A program made the position numbers and the translations under genes. From contig JAHEKK010000189.1 of NCBI GenBank assembly GCA_024638395.1, forward strand, positions 699-6,464: 5,766 nt of DNA, written 5' to 3'. Numbering within the stretch: position 1 is the stretch's first letter; every line of letters begins with the position of its first letter. Positions 1 to 5,714 of the stretch are shown in pieces. The notes below the pieces were generated by a model, which saw nothing but the letters and a program-made list of their open reading frames with translations, had not been told where the DNA came from and searched no databases. This stretch comes from Gemmatimonadota bacterium. GTDB taxonomy: Bacteria; Gemmatimonadota; Gemmatimonadetes; Longimicrobiales; Gaopeijiaceae.

Positions 1-696
1 GCGTACCCACGACGAGGGGTCTCCCCGGTAATCGTCATCGGGGTTGAGGAGTACCACGTCGTTCGAATCTCGAGCATCCGACAGGGCGTGATAGGTCGAA
101 GCAAGAAGCCCGCACGCCCCCTGGATGCCCATTTGCCCGGCGACCCACCCGGCGAGCGACGACAGGGCAGCCAGTCGGGCTTTCTCGAAGGCGTCGTGTG
201 CGGTCCGCGCCGGGATTTGTAGCGGCTCCAGTAGCCCGTCGGGTTCGACCCAATCGCGACGAAAAGCGGGAAACCAGTCCCCTGGCACGACGCCGCTCGA
301 CCCCGGCGCAAACAGCCCCAGAGGGAAGCCGGCGATGGCATGGAAGGCGGCTTCGTCGAAGAGGAGCGTGTGTGTTCCCACGCGGGCCCTGGCACCGTCC
401 TTCCCACCCCGCGGCCTCACCAGCCCCGTCACGCTCAGGCCCACCCGGCCATCCATGGGAAGGTAGGCCAGGGGCAAGTGGCCGATGGGACTCACCTCTT
501 CGTGTCCCCCCACGAGGACCGGCGCGTCGCGGGCGAGCTCCAGCCCCGTGCCCCACGGAATCCTCTCCTCGAGTCGCCCGGCTCTCGACCCTTCCAGGGC
601 CGGGGAACAGGCGACCGTGGCCCACGCGGCATCATATGCCGATGCGTTGGAGGCGAACACATGCCGGTCCACGAGGCGGCTCCCGGACACGGTCAC
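1..696 (-). CDS. Unknown protein, N-terminal 232 residues (runs off left edge)
   Basis: Third gene of the leftward operon. The frame is open from a GTG at 696-694 to the window edge, giving 232 codons without a stop; the C-terminus is missing. The GTG overlaps the TGA of the preceding gene (GTGA at 696-693), and GGAG lies 5 nt upstream at 705-702, so I take this start and expect translational coupling. I do not recognise a family. The sequence is acidic-to-neutral with no evident signal peptide or clear membrane helix, so it is probably cytoplasmic. Notable stretches are GGHEEVSPIGHLPLAY (63-78), a W-rich segment (GDWFPAFRRDW, 139-149), and an alanine-rich helix (about 168-188) leading into IQGACGLLAST (191-201), then a predicted strand NDVVLLNP (212-219). 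The position suggests it works with the two small membrane proteins before it. It is confidently coding because it continues the overlap pattern and lacks stops; its function is unassigned. Confidence 0.8.
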   Translation of the reverse strand, partial: MTVSGSRLVDRHVFASNASAYDAAWATVACSPALEGSRAGRLEERIPWGTGLELARDAPVLVGGHEEVSPIGHLPLAYLPMDGRVGLSVTGLVRPRGGKDGARARVGTHTLLFDEAAFHAIAGFPLGLFAPGSSGVVPGDWFPAFRRDWVEPDGLLEPLQIPARTAHDAFEKARLAALSSLAGWVAGQMGIQGACGLLASTYHALSDARDSNDVVLLNPDDDYRGDPSSWVR

Positions 697-1361
697 GACG
701 GCTCCAGCGCCCGGAGCACCAACAACCGGCCCAGGAGGTCGGCGTCGAGAGGGCCGCTGGCCAGCGATGTCGTGTCTCCCAACCGCCGAAGCGCCAGGAG
801 GGTCAGGGCAGCCCGTACGGAGTCGGAGGGAGGGCCGGTTCCGGACCACCAGCTCCCCACGACAGCGGCCCCCGCCGAATCCAGCGCAGCCGCCCCCTCC
901 ACCAGCGGAATCAAGGACGAGTCGCGCCCGGCAAGGAGCGCTTCGTATCGCAACCAGGCCGGGTGTTGGGAGGCCTCCACCCGGCGCACTCCGCCGGAAT
1001 CGATCCCGAGTCCGGCCGGGTCCCCCGGGACGTTGGCGACGGCCCCGTCGACTGCCGCCTGCCCCGCGACGGCGTCCCCGGCCCGGAACACATTCGCAGC
1101 ACCCCAGCCGGCGATCCCGAGCAGCAGGGCCACGGCTGCACCGGCCAGGGCCGTCGGCCACGAAACGGCACTCCTGCGGGAGGACGCCTGGAGCTCCTCT
1201 CGGGCCACTCGGCGGACGAGGAGGGCCCACTCCTCCGGGTCCGGGCGACCTCGCTCCACCTCGTCCCGCACCAGCCCGCGGGCGTCCTCCGCGAACGCCT
1301 CCAGGGCCTCCCGAAACTCCCGGGTCAACGCCCGCTCGATCCCCAATTCCTCTTCCCTCAC
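693..1361 (-). CDS. Single-pass membrane protein of unknown function, anti-sigma-like topology
   Basis: Encodes 222 aa from a GTG at 1361-1359 that overlaps the preceding gene's TGA (GTGA at 1361-1358). GGAGG at 1373-1369, 7 nt upstream, supports this start. Visible layout: residues 1-60 are a highly charged, E/R-rich, probably helical segment; about 68-92 is one hydrophobic membrane helix (ALAGAAVALLLGIAGWGAA) preceded by SRR, suggesting the N-terminus is inside. The remaining 130 residues are then outside, A/G/D-rich, with likely helices around 132-146 and 180-218. This in/out arrangement with a cytoplasmic charged helix resembles membrane anti-sigma factors. However, there is no cysteine in the protein, so the zinc-binding HxxxCxxC motif is absent, and no sigma factor gene is visible. 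It is therefore best called a hypothetical bitopic membrane protein. It lies between a LysM-like membrane protein and an unrecognised gene, overlapping both. Confidence 0.85.
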   Translation of the reverse strand: MREEELGIERALTREFREALEAFAEDARGLVRDEVERGRPDPEEWALLVRRVAREELQASSRRSAVSWPTALAGAAVALLLGIAGWGAANVFRAGDAVAGQAAVDGAVANVPGDPAGLGIDSGGVRRVEASQHPAWLRYEALLAGRDSSLIPLVEGAAALDSAGAAVVGSWWSGTGPPSDSVRAALTLLALRRLGDTTSLASGPLDADLLGRLLVLRALEPS

Positions 1362-1771
1362 CGGGCCACCTCCGCCGGCGTCAACGAAAACCGGAGTCGA
1401 GTCCCTTCAGGGAGCCGGGCCTCCGGGGCCGACGCTCCCATCGCGTCCAGTGCGCCGGCGGCCGAGCGGTTGTTCTCCAGGTGATAGAGGCGGAGGAAGT
1501 CGGCAGACGTCATGTTCCAGGGAATCACGACCGTCACGGAATCCCGGGCGCCCAGAAAGGCGGCCGCCTCCGCGCTCCCGTCGTCGTATTCCAGATCGGA
1601 GCCCGATGGATCCTCATCCACGTACACAAGGGCGGCCGACCTCAGGCCAGGGCCCACGGAGGCGGCCAGGGATCCAGAAACGATCCAGAGGAACGCCACG
1701 CCCACCATCCCCGCTCCAGCGACGAGGACCCACCTCCCGCCGCCACCGCCTTCCCGCCGCCGCTCAGCCAT
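1358..1771 (-). CDS. Small membrane-anchored protein with a LysM-like C-terminal domain
   Basis: Encodes 137 aa from ATG 1771-1769, chosen because GGAGG (1781-1777) sits 5 nt upstream. The frame stays open upstream, with an ATG at 1864-1862 that would add 31 residues, but no Shine-Dalgarno precedes that one. Residues 1-13 are basic and glycine-rich; about 14-36 form a single hydrophobic helix, suggesting an N-in anchor with the rest outside. Residues 79-131 resemble a divergent LysM fold: a strand (VTVVIPW), helix 1 (TSADFLRLYHLEN), a second short helix around 104-112, and a closing LPEGTRLRFSL matching the usual 'xPGxxLxV' end. The first helix and closing strand are the most convincing; the middle is longer than in standard LysM. 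If correct, it could bind peptidoglycan or another glycan. It is first in the leftward operon and ends in a GTGA overlap with the next gene. Coding is fairly sure, the domain call tentative. Confidence 0.75.
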   Translation of the reverse strand: MAERRREGGGGGRWVLVAGAGMVGVAFLWIVSGSLAASVGPGLRSAALVYVDEDPSGSDLEYDDGSAEAAAFLGARDSVTVVIPWNMTSADFLRLYHLENNRSAAGALDAMGASAPEARLPEGTRLRFSLTPAEVAR

Positions 1772-1776
1772 CCCAT

Positions 1777-1781
1777 CCTCC
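1777..1781 (-). promoter_or_regulatory. Shine-Dalgarno setting the start of the leftward operon's first gene
   Basis: GGAGG on the minus strand, 5 nt before ATG 1771-1769. It favours this start over the longer in-frame alternative at 1864, which has no comparable site. Confidence 0.6.
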
Positions 1782-1831
1782 AATCCGGCCAGAACCCGGG
1801 TCAGAACGCCCGCTCTATCCGGGCCTCCCAC

Positions 1832-1858
1832 TACGGGCCTGGCACCCGCCACGTTTCC
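1832..1858 (-). promoter_or_regulatory. Candidate ECF-sigma-type promoter for the leftward operon
   Basis: Reading the minus strand, GGAAAC (1858-1853) is followed after 17 nt by CGTA (1835-1832). Known ECF-family promoters commonly pair a GGAAC/GAAAC-type -35 with a CGTA/CGTC-type -10 about 16-17 nt apart, as in Bacillus SigW promoters. Transcription would begin around 1825, giving a leader of about 50 nt before ATG 1771. In GC-rich DNA such a match can arise by chance, and the sigma factors of this organism are unknown. Confidence 0.25.
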
Positions 1859-1869
1859 CGGCATACGAT
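1839..1869 (+). promoter_or_regulatory. Weak sigma-70-like promoter candidate for the rightward operon
   Basis: CTGGCA (1839-1844, 4 of 6 matches to TTGACA) and TACGAT (1864-1869, 4 of 6 to TATAAT) are separated by 19 nt, longer than the usual 17. It lies about 70 nt upstream of the ATG at 1940, and its -10 element overlaps the left arm of the inverted repeat at 1865-1890. This is the best candidate I can see, but it is weak. Confidence 0.2.
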
Positions 1870-1890
1870 GACCGGTCTCGATATCATCGT
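1865..1890. promoter_or_regulatory. Inverted repeat, candidate operator between the divergent operons
   Basis: ACGATGA at 1865-1871 and its exact reverse complement TCATCGT at 1884-1890 flank a 12-bp spacer. Arm centres lie 19 bp apart, near two helical turns, which suits a dimeric regulator better than an RNA hairpin. The short palindromes ACCGGT (1871-1876) and GATATC (1880-1885) are nested inside. The position between divergent starts fits shared control of both operons. Direct evidence is only the symmetry and the location. Confidence 0.35.
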
Positions 1891-1928
1891 TGGGCCACGA
1901 CGGACGACCCCCGAAGCGTTGGACGCAG

Positions 1929-1934
1929 AAGGAG
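1929..1934 (+). promoter_or_regulatory. Shine-Dalgarno setting the start of the metallohydrolase gene
   Basis: AAGGAG, 5 nt before ATG 1940. The frame is open for about 1.4 kb upstream, so this site, together with the hydrophobic signal segment just after it, decides the start. Confidence 0.75.
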
Positions 1935-1939
1935 ACGGA

Positions 1940-4498
1940 ATGGGCTTCACCTTGGGACACGTACAGGGGCTGCAAGCCGTCGGGGTGGGCCTTCTCGCCG
2001 CGGCTCTGGTTCTGGTCGTCGGGGAACCGGTTGCCGGCCAGTCACGGACGGCCTATCCCGCCTCGGCACAGGGCGGGAACTACATGCACAACTACTACCT
2101 CCCGCCGGCCCCGGCCTCGACGCCCTGGTACCCGGCCTGGCATCCCTCCGGGGAGACCATCGCCGTTTCCATGAGCGGGTCCATCTGGACCGTGGACCCG
2201 GAGACCGGCGTCGCCTCCGAGGTGGTTTGGGGGGACCGCTACTACTCGTCACCGGACTACTCTCCCGACGGCCGTTGGCTGATCTACACCTCCGACGACG
2301 GTGGCGGAACCATGGATCTGGAGGTCCTGGACACCTCCACCGGCGAACGACACATCCTGACCGACGACCCACAGCTCTACGCGGATCCACGGTTCTCTCC
2401 CGACGGGCAGCGCATCGCCTACGTCTCTACCGAGCCCCAAGGCTATTTCAACGTCTACATCCGCGACTTCCACGCCGGCGCCTGGGCGGGGGAGCCCGTG
2501 GCGGTCACGTCGGACAACTCCTTCGGGCGCGAGCGCCTCTACTTCGGCTCCTGGGACATGCACATCTCACCGTCCTGGATGCCCGACGGGGGAGAGCTGC
2601 TCATGGTCTCCAACCGGGACGTGGCCCTGGGAAGCGGAAACGTGTACAGGGTCCCCGCCCGGGAGGGCGGTATCGAAGACCGCACGACCGTCCTCCGGGA
2701 ACAGAGCCTGTACCGGACGCAGCCCCACGTATCCTACGACGGGCGCCGCTTCGTGTACTCGTCGACCGCCGGGGCCGCCGACCAGTTCAACAACCTCTAC
2801 GTCCAGCCGACGTCGGGGGGCGAGCCCTATAAGCTCACCTTCTTCCAGCACGACGCGTTCCATCCCCGGTGGTCTCCGGACGCCGAGTGGATCGCGTTCA
2901 TCGCCAATGAACAGGGCCTTCCGGGCCTTTATCTGCTGGAGACGTTTGGAGGGGCCCTCAGAAAGGTGGAGATCCGGGAACGGCGGTGGGCGCGTCCCAT
3001 GGGAACCCTGTCGGTCACGACCGTCGGAGGGGACGGCGGCCCTGTGGCGAGTCGAATCCATCTCACCGCCGCCGACGGGAAGTTCTACGCTCCCCGGAAC
3101 GCCTACGCCCGCGTGAGCCGCGTCGGCGACCGCATCTTCCATCACCCCGGTACCTTCACCGTAGCGCTGCCCGCCGGGCCCGCACGGCTCACGGCGCTCA
3201 GGGGCTTCGAAGTGACGCCGGTGACCCGAGAACTGGAGATCAGGGAGGGCGCCGTCACGGGCCTGACCATTCCGTTCGAGGAGGTCTCCGACGTATCGGA
3301 CGAAGGCTGGTTCTCCGGCTCGACCCACGTCCACATGAACTACGCCGGGAACCTCCACAACACCCTGGCCAACCTCATGATGATGTCCGACGCCGAGGAT
3401 CAGGACATCGTCAACGAGCAGGTGGCCAACAAGGACAACAGGATTCTCGATCACCAGTACTGGCTCCCCGGGGGGGGACCGCACCCCTTGTCCCGACCGG
3501 ACCGGATCCTCGTCGTGGGCCAGGAGTACCGGCCTCCCCTGTACGGGCACGTGTTCATGTTCGGCCACCGGGACCATCTGATCTCTCCGTACGCCACCGG
3601 CTACGAGGGAACGGCCATCGAGAGTCTGTATCCCAGCAACACGGACATGCTGCGAAAAGCGAAAGCCCAGGGCGCAACGGTGGGGTACGTCCATTCGGGC
3701 TACAGCGGCGACCCACTGGACGGAAACCTGGGCGGCGCGAAAGGGTTCATCGTGGACGCGGCTCTCGCTGCCGCGGATGCCGTGGAGTGGTCGACACCAC
3801 AGGACGGTTGGCCCCCCCTCTACGCGGTCTGGAGCAACGACTTCAAGGTGACGGCGGTAGGGGGTGAGGACTCCATCTCCAACCTGCATGCAACACCGCT
3901 GCTGGGATCGATGCGCACCTATGTCGCGACTCCCGGCGGCTCACTGACGATGGACGGGTGGTTTCAGGGACTCCGGGAGGGACGGGCCTACGTGAGCTCG
4001 GGACCGCTCATCGATCTGAGCGTCGAAGGCGAAGCTCCTGGCGGCTCGGTCAACCTGGAATCCGCCGGGGCGTTGACCGTACAGGGGCGGGTCTGGAGCA
4101 TCACGCCCCTCCTTCGGGCGGAACTGGTCTGGAACGGCGAGGTCGTGCGCACGTACGAGTTCGACGGGGAGCGGAAGGCGCTCGAGATCCACGATCTTAT
4201 CGAGGTCGAAGGGAGCGGGTGGGCCCATCTCCGGGTCGAAGGCGATCCCGACGAACGGTGGCCGTTGGATGCCTCGTACGCCCAGGCCTTTACGAACCCG
4301 GTTTGGGTGTACGTCAACGGTCAACCCATCCGCAGCGCGGAAGCCGCCGATTACGCAGTTCGTTGGATCGACAAACTGCAGTCGATGGCCGAGGCCTGGC
4401 CCGGATGGCGTTCTCAGAGGGAAAAGGATCACGTCTACGCTCAATTTGAAGAGGCACGGCGGATCTACCGACGCCGTGGGGAGGAAGCCAGGCCGTGA
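1940..4498 (+). CDS. Exported PD40 beta-propeller fused to a CehA/McbA-family metallohydrolase
   Basis: Encodes 852 aa. Residues 11-33 are a hydrophobic export signal with a plausible signal peptidase I site after VAG (33/34); unusually, the n-region has no Lys or Arg. Six PD40/TolB-like repeats follow, with cores near 65-72 (AWHPSGE), 107-113 (YSPDGRW), 152-156, 213-217, 265-268 and 308-317 (HPRWSPDAEW), as expected for a six-bladed propeller. Residues about 354-450 look like a beta-sandwich linker. From W457 comes a CehA/McbA-type PHP-like metallohydrolase: HVH (463-465), the AEDQDIVNEQVANKDNR block (485-501), GQEY...YGH (E529, H537), VGYVHSG (H585) and GGED (D644), all candidate metal ligands. 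A C-terminal beta-sandwich has the family's TNPVWVYVNGQP signature. CehA itself hydrolyses the carbamate carbaryl; the substrate here is unknown, and amide, ester or carbamate hydrolysis outside the cytoplasm is inference. The stop overlaps the next gene (GTGA). The propeller may bind substrate or a partner. Confidence 0.92.
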   Translation: MGFTLGHVQGLQAVGVGLLAAALVLVVGEPVAGQSRTAYPASAQGGNYMHNYYLPPAPASTPWYPAWHPSGETIAVSMSGSIWTVDPETGVASEVVWGDRYYSSPDYSPDGRWLIYTSDDGGGTMDLEVLDTSTGERHILTDDPQLYADPRFSPDGQRIAYVSTEPQGYFNVYIRDFHAGAWAGEPVAVTSDNSFGRERLYFGSWDMHISPSWMPDGGELLMVSNRDVALGSGNVYRVPAREGGIEDRTTVLREQSLYRTQPHVSYDGRRFVYSSTAGAADQFNNLYVQPTSGGEPYKLTFFQHDAFHPRWSPDAEWIAFIANEQGLPGLYLLETFGGALRKVEIRERRWARPMGTLSVTTVGGDGGPVASRIHLTAADGKFYAPRNAYARVSRVGDRIFHHPGTFTVALPAGPARLTALRGFEVTPVTRELEIREGAVTGLTIPFEEVSDVSDEGWFSGSTHVHMNYAGNLHNTLANLMMMSDAEDQDIVNEQVANKDNRILDHQYWLPGGGPHPLSRPDRILVVGQEYRPPLYGHVFMFGHRDHLISPYATGYEGTAIESLYPSNTDMLRKAKAQGATVGYVHSGYSGDPLDGNLGGAKGFIVDAALAAADAVEWSTPQDGWPPLYAVWSNDFKVTAVGGEDSISNLHATPLLGSMRTYVATPGGSLTMDGWFQGLREGRAYVSSGPLIDLSVEGEAPGGSVNLESAGALTVQGRVWSITPLLRAELVWNGEVVRTYEFDGERKALEIHDLIEVEGSGWAHLRVEGDPDERWPLDASYAQAFTNPVWVYVNGQPIRSAEAADYAVRWIDKLQSMAEAWPGWRSQREKDHVYAQFEEARRIYRRRGEEARP

Positions 4499-5616
4499 AC
4501 GACGCAAGAGGACGAACGTCGTCACGGCTACGTAAGGCTCCCGGCGTCTTCCTCGTGATGAGCCTGGCCCTGTCGGCCGGCATGAGGCCGCATCCGCTGC
4601 CGGGACAGGCCCCGCCGGGCACGCCCGCGATCCGGAGTCAGGTCGTCGAGAGCGGAACGAACGCCGTACTCCAGGCCGTCAGCCCCGTCAACGAGGAGGT
4701 GGTCTGGGTCAGCGGACACCGTGGCGTGATTCTCCGTAGTCTGGACGGGGGGCTGACCTGGGCCCCGGTCCCCGCACCTGCAGGCGACACGTTGCAGTTC
4801 CGGGATGTGAAGGCGTTCTCGACGGAGGAGGCCGTCGTGCTCAGCGCAGGCACCGGAGCGCTCTCCCGTATCTACCGTACCGACGACGCGGGCCGCTCGT
4901 GGCACACGTCGTTCCTGATGGAGCATCCCCAGGGATTCCTGGACTGCCTGGATTTCTGGGACGGACGCCGTGGGTTCGCGTACGGAGACGCGATCGACGG
5001 TGCGCCCTACGTGTTGCTGACCGATGACGGCGGCCGCACCTGGTGGCGAGCTCCGGTCGATGGTCTACCAGCCGCTCGAGAGGGAGAGGGGGGCTTCGCC
5101 GCCAGCGGCACGTGCGCCGAAGCCGGGGAAGGCGGGCGGGGCTGGATCGCAACCGGCGCCGGGGGATCGGCCCGGGTCCTCGGTACCACGGACCACGGAT
5201 CGTCCTGGTCGGCCTCGGACTTGCCCATCGCCACCGGCTCCATGGCCGGGGCCTTCACGATCGCCGTATATGCCGGTCAGCCGACCATGATCCTTGGAGG
5301 TGATCTGGGGCGGGAAGAGGAGGTCGTGGCCAATGCAGCGCGGCCGGCCGAGGGGAAGGGATGGACCCAGACGGCCGTTCCGGCGCCCATGTCCGGAGCG
5401 GTGTACGGTAGCGCTGCGTCGGGGCCAGAGGAGGTGGTGGCTTTCGGACCGGCGGGATCGGCCTACACGCCTGACGCCGGCCGGAGCTGGCAGGACCTGC
5501 CGGAGGTGGAGGCCTGGGCGGGGGCGTTCCACGCCGGTGCGGGCAAAGGGTGGGCCGTGGGAACCCGGGGGCGAATCTGGGTTCTCACCAGAGCCGACGG
5601 CGCTCAGGGCCGATGA
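4495..5616 (+). CDS. Exported Ycf48-like / BNR (Asp-box) beta-propeller protein
   Basis: Encodes 373 aa from a GTG at 4495 that overlaps the upstream TGA; GGAGGA (4480-4485), 9 nt upstream, supports it. An internal ATG at 4558 is possible but would remove the basic n-region. The N-terminus (RLRK, then hydrophobic PGVFLVMSLALSAG, about 16-29) looks like a signal peptide; there is no lipobox cysteine. Five Asp-box motifs (S/TxDxGxxW) sit at 82-89 (SLDGGLTW), 129-136 (TDDAGRSW), 176-183 (TDDGGRTW), 231-238 (TTDHGSSW) and 325-332 (TPDAGRSW). They mark blades of a propeller like those in Ycf48 assembly factors, BNR proteins and sialidases. Sialidase catalytic residues are not evident, so a binding or scaffolding role is more likely than enzymatic. 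Coupling to the metallohydrolase suggests the two act together outside the cytoplasm. Such proteins are often annotated 'oxidoreductase' without support. Confidence 0.88.
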   Translation: MNDARGRTSSRLRKAPGVFLVMSLALSAGMRPHPLPGQAPPGTPAIRSQVVESGTNAVLQAVSPVNEEVVWVSGHRGVILRSLDGGLTWAPVPAPAGDTLQFRDVKAFSTEEAVVLSAGTGALSRIYRTDDAGRSWHTSFLMEHPQGFLDCLDFWDGRRGFAYGDAIDGAPYVLLTDDGGRTWWRAPVDGLPAAREGEGGFAASGTCAEAGEGGRGWIATGAGGSARVLGTTDHGSSWSASDLPIATGSMAGAFTIAVYAGQPTMILGGDLGREEEVVANAARPAEGKGWTQTAVPAPMSGAVYGSAASGPEEVVAFGPAGSAYTPDAGRSWQDLPEVEAWAGAFHAGAGKGWAVGTRGRIWVLTRADGAQGR

Positions 5617-5662
5617 CCCCGGGACCATCAGCCCGCCTCGGCAGTGGTCGAGCCCGCCCGGA

Positions 5663-5693
5663 GTGTCACGGCTCGCACGGAGGAGCGTACAAT
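5663..5693 (+). promoter_or_regulatory. Candidate sigma-70-like promoter upstream of the last gene
   Basis: TACAAT (5688-5693) matches the -10 consensus at 5 of 6 bases, which stands out in this GC-rich DNA. The best -35 partner is GTGTCA (5663-5668, 4 of 6), with a long 19-nt spacer. Transcription would start near 5700, about 15 nt before the GTG at 5715. It suggests the last gene may have its own promoter rather than only reading through from the propeller gene. Confidence 0.35.
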
Positions 5694-5714
5694 CGCTGGA
5701 CCGAAGGGAACAGC

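Noticed and set aside
97..126. QGACG in the leftmost protein as a papain- or C39-type protease site
   Set aside because: The spacing between Gln and Cys does not fit: papain has Cys six residues after the Gln, C39 enzymes use Q-x(3)-D-C-G, and here the cysteine is three residues after.
35..625. Minus-strand 196-codon frame at the left end
   Set aside because: Its R/G-rich translation is out of frame with the open frame at 696-1, which continues the operon's GTGA overlap pattern.
1..696. Resemblance of GACG...DVVLL and GGHEEVSP to ketosynthase motifs
   Set aside because: The segments occur in the wrong order and spacing for a ketosynthase, and the N-terminal motifs of that fold are absent.
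1840..1855. TGGCAC as a sigma-54 -24 element
   Set aside because: The -12 element with GC at the required spacing is absent; the bases there read ACGTT.
485..1939. Upstream in-frame extension of the hydrolase frame (open from 485)
   Set aside because: It runs antisense to three overlapping minus-strand genes, is low-complexity and P/R-rich, and would put the signal segment in mid-protein. The AAGGAG before ATG 1940 marks the real start.
340..2832. Long plus-strand open frame of 830 codons
   Set aside because: R/P/S-rich translation without domain-like character; it overlaps the better-supported genes on both strands. This is typical of GC-rich DNA.
2567..3889. 440-codon minus-strand open frame within the hydrolase gene
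   Set aside because: It is the antisense shadow of a strongly supported domain-bearing gene and has no RBS or recognisable domain.
4495..5616. Sialidase function for the Asp-box protein
   Set aside because: Asp boxes are structural. The arginine triad and Tyr/Glu catalytic pattern of sialidases are not evident, and Asp boxes are shared by many non-enzymatic propellers.
5623..5649. GACCA/TGGTC hairpin just after the propeller gene as a terminator
   Set aside because: The stem is only 5 bp with a 17-nt loop (at best 3 more interrupted pairs) and no T-rich tract follows.
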